The notes under the pieces were generated by a model that worked only from the letters and a program-made list of their open reading frames with translations, searched no databases and was not told the origin of the DNA. Made by a program: the position numbers and the translations under genes. DNA of 64,000 nucleotides from an uncultured Lachnospiraceae bacterium. Its GTDB lineage: Bacteria > Bacillota > Clostridia > Lachnospirales > Lachnospiraceae. The first letter of the stretch is position 1. Each line of letters begins with the position of its first letter. The stretch is taken from the NCBI GenBank assembly GCA_910579735.1, contig CAJTUZ010000001.1, positions 124,001-188,000 of the forward strand, written 5' to 3'. Shown here piece by piece: positions 7,779-16,578 of the stretch.

Positions 7779-9302
7779 ATGGCAAAAATAAGCGTATCAA
7801 ATTTAACATTCTGCTATGAAGGCAGTTTTGACAATATTTTTGAACAGGTATCGTTTAGCGTCGATACGGACTGGAAACTTGGATTTATCGGCAGAAACGG
7901 GAAGGGAAAGACGACTTTTCTGAATCTGCTGCTGGGAAAATATGAATACCAGGGAAGCATACAGACGTCCACGATATTTGATTACTTTCCCTATCGGCTC
8001 GATTCCGGCCAGATGAAAAAATGTATGGCGGACTTTATGGACGAGATAGCGGCGGATGCGGAATCGTGGCGGGTGATCATGGAAATGGAGAAGCTGCATA
8101 TGGATGCGGAGCTGCTTTACCGTCCGTTTGAGACATTAAGCCACGGGGAGCGCACGAGAGTTATGCTGGCGATCCTTTTTTCGAGAGACAATTACTTCCT
8201 GCTGATCGATGAACCGACCAATCATCTCGACGCGCAGTCCAGAGAGGTTGTAAAGGCTTATTTACGGCAGAAAAAGGGATTTTTGCTGGTATCGCACGAC
8301 AGAGATCTGTTAGATGCCTGCGTGGATCATATTCTGGTATTAAACCGTGTGTCGATCGAAGTTCAGAAAGGCAATTTCTCTTCCTGGTGGGAAAACAAAC
8401 AGCGCATGGATGCCTTTCATGAGGCGGAGAATGAAAAGCATTTAAAGGAAATAGGAAAGTTAAAGACTGCGGCCGACCGGGCGGCCAGATGGGCGGAGAA
8501 AAACGAGGATACAAAGATCGGTTATGATCCGATCAAAGAACATGACAGATGTATGGGAACAAGGGCATACATCGGCGCGAAAACAAAGGCAATGCAAAGC
8601 CGCATCAAGCAAATGGAAGGGCGGATCGAAAGGGAGATCAGGGAAAAAGAAGGATTGCTGCAGGATATCGAGAAGCCCGCGGAGTTGAAGGTGATGCCTA
8701 GAAAGCACTTCAAAGAAGTCCTGGTCAGAGCGGATAAATTCAGTCTCGCATACGGAGAGCATAAAGTCCTGCAGGATTTTGACCTTACCCTGAAACAGGG
8801 AGAAAGGGTTCTTCTGCGCGGGGAAAACGGCAGCGGAAAATCCAGTTTCATTAAAGCCCTGCTCCGCAAAAATCAGGCAGATGAAGCGGCCGGGAAAGAT
8901 TGTGTGGAAAGCGGTGTGCTGCAGACGGCCAGCGGACTGGTCATTTCCTATATTGATCAGGATACTTCTTTTCTAAAAGGGGGTCTGACGGAATTCTGCG
9001 TAAAGAACAATCTGGACGAGAGCCTTTTTAAGGCAATCTTACGACAGCTTGATCTCGAGCGGGTACAGTTTGGCAAGCAGATGGAAGAATTCTCGGAAGG
9101 GCAGAAGAAAAAGGTGCTGATCGCTTCCAGCTTATTACAAAGCGCACATCTGTATATATGGGATGAACCGCTCAATTATATCGACGTTTTTTCCAGAATG
9201 CAGATAGAAGAACTGCTCATACGCTTTGCGCCTACGATGCTGTTTGTGGAGCATGACGTACGTTTCCAGGAAAAAATTGCCACGCGGGTTGTGGATTTTT
9301 GA
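7779..9302 (+). CDS. ABC-F ribosomal protection protein, Lsa-like
   Basis: 507 residues, two ABC ATPase domains in one chain and no membrane segments. Domain 1: Walker A GRNGKGKTT, signature LSHGE, Walker B LLIDEPTNHLD. Domain 2: Walker A GENGSGKSS, signature FSEGQ, and a changed Walker B region IWDEPLNYID. The long charged interdomain linker (about residues 205-310) is the part that reaches the peptidyl-transferase centre in this family. The overall layout and the start (SNLTFCYEGSFDNIFEQVSF) resemble Lsa proteins, which protect against lincosamides, streptogramin A and pleuromutilins. The actual spectrum here is inferred. An attenuator-like leader suggests drug induction. Ribosome binding site GAAGGCGG precedes ATG 7779. 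Confidence 0.87.
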   Translation: MAKISVSNLTFCYEGSFDNIFEQVSFSVDTDWKLGFIGRNGKGKTTFLNLLLGKYEYQGSIQTSTIFDYFPYRLDSGQMKKCMADFMDEIAADAESWRVIMEMEKLHMDAELLYRPFETLSHGERTRVMLAILFSRDNYFLLIDEPTNHLDAQSREVVKAYLRQKKGFLLVSHDRDLLDACVDHILVLNRVSIEVQKGNFSSWWENKQRMDAFHEAENEKHLKEIGKLKTAADRAARWAEKNEDTKIGYDPIKEHDRCMGTRAYIGAKTKAMQSRIKQMEGRIEREIREKEGLLQDIEKPAELKVMPRKHFKEVLVRADKFSLAYGEHKVLQDFDLTLKQGERVLLRGENGSGKSSFIKALLRKNQADEAAGKDCVESGVLQTASGLVISYIDQDTSFLKGGLTEFCVKNNLDESLFKAILRQLDLERVQFGKQMEEFSEGQKKKVLIASSLLQSAHLYIWDEPLNYIDVFSRMQIEELLIRFAPTMLFVEHDVRFQEKIATRVVDF

Positions 9303-9311
9303 TTTTTCCGG

Positions 9312-9340
9312 TTGAAATAAATAAGTATTTCATGTAAAAT
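9312..9340 (+). promoter_or_regulatory. Promoter of the two-gene small-protein unit
   Basis: TTGAAA (9312-9317), 17-bp spacer, TAAAAT (9335-9340) with an upstream TG. It lies just after the ABC-F stop, 60 bp before the 39-residue gene. Confidence 0.65.
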
Positions 9341-9400
9341 AAAAACAATTGGACAATACAGAGTCTTCAGAAGATCAATGTGGAAAGAAGGGCGTTTGGT

Positions 9401-9520
9401 ATGGAATTTTTATTATTAGCCGGAGGTTTTGTAGTCATTATCATCCCTGTTGTTATTTCAGTCGTATCTGCTGTTGTATCGGGAGTTGCGGCGGCTGTAG
9501 ATGATGAAGGGGAAGATTGA
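9401..9520 (+). CDS. Small single-span membrane protein (39 aa)
   Basis: A hydrophobic segment of Val/Ile/Ala/Gly (residues about 3-31) is followed by an acidic tail DDEGED. This fits a small one-helix membrane protein with the negative tail outside or inside depending on topology. GAAGGG lies upstream of ATG 9401. A near-consensus promoter at 9312-9340 and a downstream gene with an excellent ribosome binding site support expression. I do not recognise the family. Confidence 0.55.
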   Translation: MEFLLLAGGFVVIIIPVVISVVSAVVSGVAAAVDDEGED

Positions 9521-9551
9521 GGATAGCGGTTAGAAAGAGCAGGAGATCTAC

Positions 9552-9728
9552 ATGAAAACATGCGAGTATGTAGTAGTCGGTTTTGATGGCGATTATGCAA
9601 ATCTAAAGCGTATCGATATCGAAAGCGATGATTTGAAACTGGTCGCCAGAGCATTGCTGCCGGACGATATCGTTGAGGGGTCTAAAATTTTGTATGAATA
9701 TCTGCAGTATAAACATATGCCTTTATAG
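9552..9728 (+). CDS. Small soluble protein of unknown function (58 aa)
   Basis: 58 residues, predicted alpha/beta: a hydrophobic strand YVVVGFDGD, then a mixed acidic region and a helix ending YEYLQYKHMPL. AGGAG at 9541-9545 is 6 nt before ATG 9552, a strong translation signal. It is 31 bp after the small membrane protein gene and is followed at once by a clear terminator, so the two form a bicistronic unit. No recognisable family. Confidence 0.6.
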   Translation: MKTCEYVVVGFDGDYANLKRIDIESDDLKLVARALLPDDIVEGSKILYEYLQYKHMPL

Positions 9729-9756
9729 GCATATGCAGAGAAACTGGGTGAAGAAG

Positions 9757-9786
9757 CGGGCGCTGTGAAAACAGCGCCTGTTTTTT
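9757..9786 (+). terminator. Intrinsic terminator with GAAA tetraloop
   Basis: GGCGCTGT (9759-9766), GAAA loop, ACAGCGCC (9771-9778), with outer pairs extending to 9757/9780, then TTTTTT. It ends the small-protein unit. Confidence 0.9.
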
Positions 9787-9820
9787 GTTTTTATGATGTA
9801 TAAAATATGATGTATAAAAA

Positions 9821-9849
9821 GCATCATAAAATTGAATAATAGCATCATA
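9821..9849 (+). promoter_or_regulatory. Possible sigma-G-type promoter before spoVAA, within short repeats
   Basis: GCATCA (9821-9826), 16 bp, CATCATA (9843-9849) resembles the sigma-G pattern (G.ATA / CAT..TA) expected for a spoVA operon, though the -35 match is imperfect. The surrounding AT-rich stretch repeats GATGTATAAAA and GCATCATAAAA twice each, so the match may be partly due to repetition. Confidence 0.35.
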
Positions 9850-9894
9850 AAAGATGCAGAGTAAAAAGCCGGGACAGGATAGAGGGAGAAAGTT

Positions 9895-10530
9895 ATGTCA
9901 ACTAGCAGTGTGACCTTATATATTAAAGCGGAGCAGAATGTAGAACTGCAGACGGAAGACGTTTATGTCAAAGATATCGGGAAAATGACATGCACGGATG
10001 AGCATGTTCTGGCGAAAGTCAAAAGTATTAAACTGCACCGATTTAAAAAAGACGGGGAGAAAAGAACGGTTATCAGCATTTTAAAGGTAATTGAAGAGAT
10101 CGAGAAAGAATTTCCGAATGTCAGCGTGGAGAATATCGGAGAAACAGACATTTTGATCGAACAGGTGAACGTCGATAAACATAAAGGTCCCGTACAGGCA
10201 GTAAAAATAGCTTTTGTGTCGGCGGTCAGTTTCTTCGGTACGGCTTTTACGATCATGGCGTTTCATAACGACATCGGTATCAATAAAGTCTTTTCTAAAG
10301 TATATGAGATGGTGATGGGGCGAGCCGGGGACGGATACAGCATCCTGGAACTTTCCTATTCGATCGGTCTGGCAGTGGGGATCATTCTCTTTTTTAACCA
10401 TATCGGCGGCAGACGGATCACGAAGGATCCTACGCCCATTGAAGTGGAGATGCGCGTTTATGAGACGGACGTTAACAAGGCTTTGATAGAAACGGCAGAC
10501 AGGGAAGGGAAAACGATAGATGTTCATTAA
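9895..10530 (+). CDS. spoVAA: Stage V sporulation protein AA
   Basis: 211 residues. The N-terminal half is soluble (residues 1-100, with VTLYIKAEQNVELQTEDVYVKDIGKMTC, the family start), followed by two membrane segments near residues 103-122 and 155-172. SpoVA proteins form the inner-membrane channel that moves Ca-dipicolinate into the forespore and out at germination. AGGGAGAAAG precedes ATG 9895. It overlaps spoVAB by 11 bp, so translation is coupled. Confidence 0.88.
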   Translation: MSTSSVTLYIKAEQNVELQTEDVYVKDIGKMTCTDEHVLAKVKSIKLHRFKKDGEKRTVISILKVIEEIEKEFPNVSVENIGETDILIEQVNVDKHKGPVQAVKIAFVSAVSFFGTAFTIMAFHNDIGINKVFSKVYEMVMGRAGDGYSILELSYSIGLAVGIILFFNHIGGRRITKDPTPIEVEMRVYETDVNKALIETADREGKTIDVH

Positions 10531-11020
10531 GCAGATATTTCTTGGGATATTGGGCGCGAGTTTCGGACTGGTCGTAGCGGGCGGGGTATTTACCGTGCTT
10601 ATTTCCGTCGGCCTGATACCACGGTTTGCGGGCAAGATGCATGTGGCGAGGCATATTTTCATATTGGAAGAAATGGTTGTTCTGGGAACGCTTTTCGGTG
10701 ATTTTATCAGCGTATTTGGCGATCGTGCGAATCTCGGGAAATGGGTGCTGGAACACCAGCTGTTTGGCAGTCAGAATACGGAAACCGTCTGGCGTATGGC
10801 AGGAACGGCGTTTCTGCTCATATGCGGCGTATTTTCCGGTATTTTCGTCGGATGTCTGGCGCTTGCGATTGCGGAGATGTTAGATACGATACCGATCTTT
10901 TCAAGGCGGATCGGATTCCGTCACGGACTTGGAATTGCGATTCTGGCCGTAGCGCTCGGCAAGCTGACGGGGAGCCTGATCTATTTTACGCAGGCGGTGT
11001 ATCTGCACGGCGGCATATAA
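10520..11020 (+). CDS. spoVAB: Stage V sporulation protein AB
   Basis: 166 residues with about four membrane segments (roughly residues 5-30, 46-65, 90-118, 132-155). The sequence pattern GASFGLVVAGGVFTVLISVGLIPR and GCLALAIAEMLDTIPIFSRR is typical of SpoVAB. It probably sits with SpoVAA in the forespore inner membrane. The start overlaps spoVAA. About 150 bp of non-coding sequence with small ACGGCGG-type repeats separate it from spoVAC. Confidence 0.85.
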   Translation: MFIKQIFLGILGASFGLVVAGGVFTVLISVGLIPRFAGKMHVARHIFILEEMVVLGTLFGDFISVFGDRANLGKWVLEHQLFGSQNTETVWRMAGTAFLLICGVFSGIFVGCLALAIAEMLDTIPIFSRRIGFRHGLGIAILAVALGKLTGSLIYFTQAVYLHGGI

Positions 11021-11172
11021 ACGGCGGTATGTAAACGGCAGTATATAAATCAAGGCACGATAGGACACGGCGGCGAAACGGAATGCGCAGAGGAAGGCGG
11101 ATGACGAAGCGGCAGAGAAATGGAAACGGAAAACAGATAACAGGAAAATTAACGAAACGGAGGGCAATATCC

Positions 11173-11658
11173 ATGGAGCAGAATCAACAAAATGTGAAAC
11201 AGGAGATAAAGGAAGCGGAAAAGCAGAAATATGAACAGCGTGTAAAATCAGCTACGCCTACGCCGAATCTTTTCTGGCAGATGGGAAAGGCTTTTCTTGT
11301 CGGCGGCATGATCTGCTGTATCGGGCAGGCGATCTTAAATTATGCGACAAACGGTATGGGTATCGACAAGGAGACTGCAGGAGCGTGGTGTTCGATGCTG
11401 TTAGTGCTCCTCAGCGTGGTGCTAACCGGTTTCAATATTTACCCGAAACTTGTGGAATGGGGCGGCGCCGGCGCGCTTGTGCCGATCACGGGGTTTGCCA
11501 ATTCCGTGTCTGCGCCTGCAATAGAATACAAAAAAGAAGGACAGGTCTTTGGTATCGGGTGTAAGATCTTTACGATTGCGGGGCCGGTGATCCTGTATGG
11601 GATTTTTACAAGCTGGGTGCTTGGGGTATTTTACTGGCTGATGGGACATGCGGCATAG
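11173..11658 (+). CDS. spoVAC: Stage V sporulation protein AC
   Basis: 161 residues. After a charged N-terminus with LysGlu-rich helix come about four hydrophobic segments (LVGGMICCIGQAI, CSMLLVLLSVVLTGFNIYPKL, GALVPITGFANSV, ILYGIFTSWVLGVFYWL). SpoVAC acts as a mechanosensitive membrane component of the dipicolinate channel. The frame is open from 11083, but GGAGGG at 11159-11164 points to ATG 11173. The usual following genes spoVAD and spoVAE are absent: the next gene is a galactosidase. Confidence 0.9.
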   Translation: MEQNQQNVKQEIKEAEKQKYEQRVKSATPTPNLFWQMGKAFLVGGMICCIGQAILNYATNGMGIDKETAGAWCSMLLVLLSVVLTGFNIYPKLVEWGGAGALVPITGFANSVSAPAIEYKKEGQVFGIGCKIFTIAGPVILYGIFTSWVLGVFYWLMGHAA

Positions 11659-11724
11659 GAAAGGGAATGTCTGGGATGTATTTGCGGGGAAATGAAAGAA
11701 ATATGTCCCAAAAGAAGTAAATAC

Positions 11725-11753
11725 GTGCAAAATATACATGCCGGCGGTATAAT
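11725..11753 (+). promoter_or_regulatory. Weak promoter candidate upstream of the GH27 gene
   Basis: A consensus TATAAT (11748-11753) lies 115 bp before the galactosidase ATG; the -35 at 17-bp spacing, GTGCAA, is poor. It may depend on an activator. Confidence 0.35.
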
Positions 11754-11868
11754 GGAATAAGATCATATCGATGCAGAAAGCGGCTGTAGTAAATGCCGTG
11801 AAAGTCAACAGCCTGTAGTTTGCGGCCGGCTTGTTGGCTTACATAACGAATGGAAAAGGAGACGAAGC

Positions 11869-13173
11869 ATGGATAAAAACACTTTTGCAATTACCCCGCC
11901 GATGGGGTGGAACAGTTATGACTATTATGATACGACCGTAAACGAGGCGCAGGTTAAGGCCAATGCCGATTATATGGCGGCACATTTGAAGGAATTCGGA
12001 TGGGAATATATCGTTGTGGATATCGAATGGTATTCTAACGATGCCGGAACAATGAGAGACAGATACCAGTATATACCGTTCGGAGATGTGGAAATGGACG
12101 CATACGGAAGATTACAGCCTGCGCCTGCAAGATTTCCGTCATCGGCAGGCGGCAAAGGATTTGCCCCGCTTGCAGAATATGTACATAGTTTAGGACTGAA
12201 ATTCGGCATTCATATCATGCGCGGTATTCCGCGTAAGGCGGCGCATGAAAACTGCCCCGTTTCCGGCGCCGCAGAAACGGCTGCCAGAATAGCCGACCCT
12301 TCGTCGATCTGCATCTGGAATCCGGATATGTATGGTGTAAGGGACACGGAGGATGGGCAGGCTTATTATGATTCGCTGCTGTCCATGTATGCGCAGTGGG
12401 GGGTGGATTATATTAAGTGCGACGACATCTGCGACAGCAGACTGTACCGGACAGAACCTTTTTCCGGCTGGCATGAGATCCGTATGCTGCACCGGGCCAT
12501 CAAGAAGTGCGGCAGACCGATCGTGTTAAGCCTTTCACCCGGGCCGGCACAGATCGATCACGCCTGGGAATACTGCAAATATGCGAATATGTGGCGGATC
12601 ACTGATGATTTCTGGGACGACTGGAGTCTGTTAAAAGCGATGTTCGCGCGGTGTGAATTGTGGCAGGACCATGTACGGCAGGGCTGTTTCCCTGACTGTG
12701 ACATGCTGCCGATTGGAAAGCTGGGCAAAGGATTCGGAAACGAGTGGGATACGCGGTTTAACACGGAAGAATTAAAGACCATGATGACGCTCTGGTGCAT
12801 GTTCCGTTCGCCGTTGATGATCGGCACGGAACTGACGTTATTGGACGAATGCACTCTGTCGCTTCTTACGAATAAAGAGCTGCTTGCGCTGATGAACGAG
12901 AACTGTAAAGGAACGCAGCTTCTTAGGACGGATGAATATGTGATCTGGAAAAACAAAGACGGAGAGTCCGGCAGGCTCTGCGCGGCAATTTTTAATATAA
13001 GCGATCGGGATGCAGCGCTTTCGGTCAGCCTGGAAGATCTGGAAGAAGGCTTTAAGGCCGGAGAAGATAAGGATTTATATGAAATATGGGATAAGCACAG
13101 ATCCGTTACGGCTTCGGGCAGGATAGAGACAGTGGTTCCGGCGCATGGCGTGAAGGTTTATCAGGTGGGCTGA
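11869..13173 (+). CDS. GH27-family glycoside hydrolase (alpha-galactosidase type)
   Basis: 434 residues, no signal peptide, so cytoplasmic. The (beta/alpha)8 domain starts with PPMGWNSYDYYD, the GH27 signature, and has the nucleophile region YIKCDD (Asp185 predicted) and the acid/base region RITDDFWDDW (Asp247 predicted). The C-terminal part (about 340-434) is the beta-sandwich. GH27 enzymes are retaining alpha-galactosidases or alpha-N-acetylgalactosaminidases; the exact specificity is not readable. AAAAGGAG lies before ATG 11869. No transporter neighbours it, so the substrate must enter by a system encoded elsewhere. Confidence 0.88.
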   Translation: MDKNTFAITPPMGWNSYDYYDTTVNEAQVKANADYMAAHLKEFGWEYIVVDIEWYSNDAGTMRDRYQYIPFGDVEMDAYGRLQPAPARFPSSAGGKGFAPLAEYVHSLGLKFGIHIMRGIPRKAAHENCPVSGAAETAARIADPSSICIWNPDMYGVRDTEDGQAYYDSLLSMYAQWGVDYIKCDDICDSRLYRTEPFSGWHEIRMLHRAIKKCGRPIVLSLSPGPAQIDHAWEYCKYANMWRITDDFWDDWSLLKAMFARCELWQDHVRQGCFPDCDMLPIGKLGKGFGNEWDTRFNTEELKTMMTLWCMFRSPLMIGTELTLLDECTLSLLTNKELLALMNENCKGTQLLRTDEYVIWKNKDGESGRLCAAIFNISDRDAALSVSLEDLEEGFKAGEDKDLYEIWDKHRSVTASGRIETVVPAHGVKVYQVG

Positions 13174-13217
13174 GGAAACGTGCAAATCGAAATGGATAAC
13201 CAAAGGGGGAAGTCAGC

Positions 13218-14192
13218 ATGAATGATCTGTTGTCGAAAATAAGACAAAACACAGAAAACGTCATCATCGGAAAAGAACATATCACGGAGCTTCTTCTGGC
13301 GGCGCTTGCCGCAGGGGGACATGTACTGCTTGAGGATGTACCCGGAACGGGCAAGACCGTACTTGCCAAGTCGCTTGCCCGGTCAATGGATTTTGCCTTC
13401 GGCAGGATACAGTTTACGCCGGATTTACTGCCGAGCGACGTAACGGGACTTTCCTATTATAATCAGGAAAAAGGAACTTTTGTCTTTAAAGAAGGCCCTG
13501 TTTTTACGAATCTTTTGCTGGCGGATGAGATCAATCGTGCAACACCGAGAACGCAGTCGAGTCTGTTGGAATGTATGGGAGAAGGACAGGTGACGGTCGA
13601 TGGCACGACGAGAACGTTAGAGGAGCCTTTTTTTGTGATTGCGACGCAGAATCCTGTAGAAACGCTCGGCTGTTATCCGCTGCCGGAGGCGCAGATGGAC
13701 CGTTTTCTGATGCGGATCAGCATGGGAAGTCTGAGTGTACAGGAAGAGCGGCGGATGATCGACCGATATATCCATGACGCGCCGCTTACATCGATCGGGC
13801 CGGTCTGCACGAAAGAGGAGATCGTCAGGCTGCAGAAAGAATGCAGAAATATATATGTACATACGGATCTGCGGGATTATATCGTGAATCTGGTACAGGC
13901 GACAAGAAAATATACGGCCGGGACCGGCGCAGGTACAGACAGCGGTGCGGGCGCCGGTATTACGCAGGGCGTCAGTCCGAGAGGAACGCTTGCTCTTTTA
14001 CGGGCTTCTCAGGGATATGCGCTTGTACAGGGAAGAGAATTCGTCGTTCCCGAAGATATTAAGGCGGTGGCCGTACCCGTTCTGGCACACAGGATGATAG
14101 CGGAATCTGCATATACGCAGCAGAAGGAATCTGTGATATACGGACTGTTAAACAGCATTTCACTGCCTACGGAGGACTGGACGAAACCATGA
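13218..14192 (+). CDS. MoxR-family AAA ATPase
   Basis: 324 residues. Walker A VPGTGKT (residues 41-47), Walker B LLLADEINRA, sensor IATQNP and the arginine-finger region are intact. MoxR ATPases act as chaperones for maturation of protein complexes, typically with adjacent DUF58 and DUF4129/transglutaminase proteins. That is the arrangement here: the stop overlaps the DUF58 start by 4 bp (ATGA). An inserted Gly/Ala/Thr-rich stretch (about residues 235-250) is unusual. AAGGGGG precedes the start. Confidence 0.88.
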   Translation: MNDLLSKIRQNTENVIIGKEHITELLLAALAAGGHVLLEDVPGTGKTVLAKSLARSMDFAFGRIQFTPDLLPSDVTGLSYYNQEKGTFVFKEGPVFTNLLLADEINRATPRTQSSLLECMGEGQVTVDGTTRTLEEPFFVIATQNPVETLGCYPLPEAQMDRFLMRISMGSLSVQEERRMIDRYIHDAPLTSIGPVCTKEEIVRLQKECRNIYVHTDLRDYIVNLVQATRKYTAGTGAGTDSGAGAGITQGVSPRGTLALLRASQGYALVQGREFVVPEDIKAVAVPVLAHRMIAESAYTQQKESVIYGLLNSISLPTEDWTKP

Positions 14193-15343
14193 TCAGTGTG
14201 TTGTTCTTAGGATTCATACTTTTATTGTTTCTCTGGAATCTGTTTTTCGCACATACCTGGAATAAAAAAGTCGTCGTGTCGTTTGCCTTTTTACAACAGT
14301 TTGTATATGCCGGAGAGCAGGCGCAGATGACGGAATGTGTCGAGAATGGGAAAAAGCTGCCGCTGCCGGTATTGGAAGTTGCCTTTCATATCGATAAGGG
14401 ACTTTCTTTTTTGGACTGTGAAAATACGAACGTCAGCGACTATACTTATAAGAGAGATATTTTTGCCCTGCTCGGGAAGCAGCGCATTACGAGAAAGCTG
14501 ACGCTGCACTGCATGAAAAGAGGGTATTACAGCATTAAAGAAGCCGATCTTACGACTTTTACCCTGTTGCATGAACGGAGATATTCTGCGGCATACCCTG
14601 CGCAGGCGGAAGTTTATGTGTATGCGCGCAGAACGGATGTTTCGGATATTTTAAGCGCCTGCGAGCGGCTTATGGGAAACGTACAGTGTGCAAAGCGGCT
14701 TTTTGAAGATCCTTTTGCATTCGCATCCATAAGGGAGTATACGATCACGGACCCGATGAAGGCCATCAACTGGAAAGCCAGCGCGAAGACGGGAGCGTTA
14801 ATGGTCAATACGTGGGAATCGACATTGACCGAAAAGGTTATGATCTATCTGGACATGGAGGACAGAGGCATCTTAAAACAGGAGTCGCTGATCGAAGAAT
14901 CCGTTTCCATTGCCGCCTCTCTGACACAGAGAATGACCGGCCGGGGTATGGAGGTCGGGATCTGTGTCAATGCGGCCGACAGGAACCCGGCAGATGCACG
15001 GAAAGAGGAAGCAGGGCCGAGTGCCGGTCATATTTTCATACCGCCGGCCGGCGGCAGAAGACAGCTTGCATTGATCGAGAGAATGCTTGCAAAGTGCAGG
15101 GCGGACGCTCAGGTACAGCCATTTGGAGTTCTGTTACAGGAAATGACAGAAGCGTCAGAAATAGATGATGCAGTGATGATCTTTATTTCCAAGAATGCGG
15201 CGGAAAATATGACAGCTATTGACACATATGTCGGAAAAGAACGTCATGCGGTATGGGTCATTCCGTACTGCAAGAGCGGCGGTTGTGAAATTGCAGGAAA
15301 AGAGAATATCCATCTTGTGAAACGGGAGGTGGAGCAGATATGA
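14189..15343 (+). CDS. DUF58 family protein (MoxR partner)
   Basis: 384 residues. A short N-terminal membrane segment (residues 2-20) is followed by a beta-rich region and the DUF58 core: DPFAFASIREYTITDPMKAINWKASAKTG (split here only as a pattern: FA..R.Y...D....INW..SA), then a von Willebrand-like fold. DUF58 proteins associate with MoxR ATPases, probably at the membrane. It overlaps both neighbours by 4 bp, so the three genes are translationally coupled. Confidence 0.83.
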   Translation: MISVLFLGFILLLFLWNLFFAHTWNKKVVVSFAFLQQFVYAGEQAQMTECVENGKKLPLPVLEVAFHIDKGLSFLDCENTNVSDYTYKRDIFALLGKQRITRKLTLHCMKRGYYSIKEADLTTFTLLHERRYSAAYPAQAEVYVYARRTDVSDILSACERLMGNVQCAKRLFEDPFAFASIREYTITDPMKAINWKASAKTGALMVNTWESTLTEKVMIYLDMEDRGILKQESLIEESVSIAASLTQRMTGRGMEVGICVNAADRNPADARKEEAGPSAGHIFIPPAGGRRQLALIERMLAKCRADAQVQPFGVLLQEMTEASEIDDAVMIFISKNAAENMTAIDTYVGKERHAVWVIPYCKSGGCEIAGKENIHLVKREVEQI

Positions 15344-16575
15344 GAAAACTGATCAAAAGGACCGCCGGGTGGATTCATACCGTACTCATCATGGCCATTG
15401 TTTTCCCCCTGCTGTGCGCGCTTGCCTTAGAGCAGCAGGACATTGCCGGATGGCATCTTTACAGGAAATGCATGCTGATCATTTTGCCGGTTGTTTTGAC
15501 GGATTATGCAGTGGAAAAATGCCGAAGTATGTTGACTTATCTGGTTATATCTGTTCTGATTTTTATGGTTACGGGCATTTTCGGCAATTTCATCGGACTT
15601 TCCCTTCCGTCAATGGGAATGACGGCCGGGTATGTCGGCGTGCTTTCTGTCGAAACCATACTGGTGATGATCGGCAGACTGATGGGCAGGCTGCATAAGA
15701 AGGAAAAGGAAGAGGCCGCACAGGAGGCGGTTTCTTCCTGGAAGCCGCCGCGTGATAATCTGAGTGAACCGGATTTTCCGGCGCTGCTCTTTTTTCTGGC
15801 AGTCTATATTGCTGCACAGCATGTCAACAATCCGGCGGTGTGTAATATGGCGCTATTTAGCGCGGCAGTGTATGCCCCTGTCGTTTTCGTCTTTCAATAT
15901 GTGACAGAAACGGAGAAATATCTGTCCCTGAATAAAAGGACCTGCAACCTGCCGTCTAAGAGGATATATGGAATCGGAAACGGCATGCTCCTGTTTTTTC
16001 TCTTTGTCCTTGTAATGATCATTGCCATATCCGTATTTACGATTAACGGACGGAGATATTCGGATATCAGGAAATGGCTCCGGGAGAATCAGGTAGATTA
16101 CGGTGAGTTGGAGTCAGAACGGCAGGATGTCGGAGGAGATCCGATGGAAGACCTGGCAGGGATGCTTGGTGAACCGAAACCCGTGCCGTTTTGGGTTACG
16201 CTTTTAACATATGCATTGACCGGAATGGTCAGCATAGCGGCCGTATTGCTCGTAGGCGCTTTGACGATCAGAGCGATACAGGAACAGTTTCGTATTTTCC
16301 GGGAGACGAAAGATGAAAACGGCGATATTGTGGAAGAATTGAGAGAAACGCAGCCGCCGCGTGAAAAGACTGCCGGAACAGGACTGCGCAGGCTTTCGGA
16401 AAGAGAGCGTATCAGGAAACAGTACCGTAAAACAATACGGCATTACCGGAAAGAGCGGCCGGCTGCACATGAAACGCCTGCCGAAATAGAAGAAAGAGCC
16501 GGGGTATCACAGATAGAAGAGGTCAGGGAACTGCATGTGCGTTATGAAACGGCGCGGTATGGAGAGATGAGGTAA
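15340..16575 (+). CDS. Multi-span membrane protein with DUF4129-like tail
   Basis: 411 residues. About seven hydrophobic segments occur between residues 12 and 310: two pairs in the first 115 residues, then near 150-190, 222-245 and 285-310. The C-terminal cytoplasmic tail (about 345-411) is strongly basic and contains RIRKQYRKTIRHYRKE followed by TPAEIEERA, the pattern of DUF4129 at the end of transglutaminase-type proteins in MoxR/DUF58 operons. No transglutaminase domain is visible. It starts within the DUF58 stop and ends 3 bp before the hydrolase gene. Confidence 0.7.
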   Translation: MRKLIKRTAGWIHTVLIMAIVFPLLCALALEQQDIAGWHLYRKCMLIILPVVLTDYAVEKCRSMLTYLVISVLIFMVTGIFGNFIGLSLPSMGMTAGYVGVLSVETILVMIGRLMGRLHKKEKEEAAQEAVSSWKPPRDNLSEPDFPALLFFLAVYIAAQHVNNPAVCNMALFSAAVYAPVVFVFQYVTETEKYLSLNKRTCNLPSKRIYGIGNGMLLFFLFVLVMIIAISVFTINGRRYSDIRKWLRENQVDYGELESERQDVGGDPMEDLAGMLGEPKPVPFWVTLLTYALTGMVSIAAVLLVGALTIRAIQEQFRIFRETKDENGDIVEELRETQPPREKTAGTGLRRLSERERIRKQYRKTIRHYRKERPAAHETPAEIEERAGVSQIEEVRELHVRYETARYGEMR

Positions 16576-16578
16576 CGT

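Noticed and set aside
7573..7791. 72-codon ORF in the ABC-F leader
   Set aside because: It runs through the terminator-like hairpin and 13 bp into the ABC-F gene, has no ribosome binding site, and is Arg/Lys-rich in a random manner.
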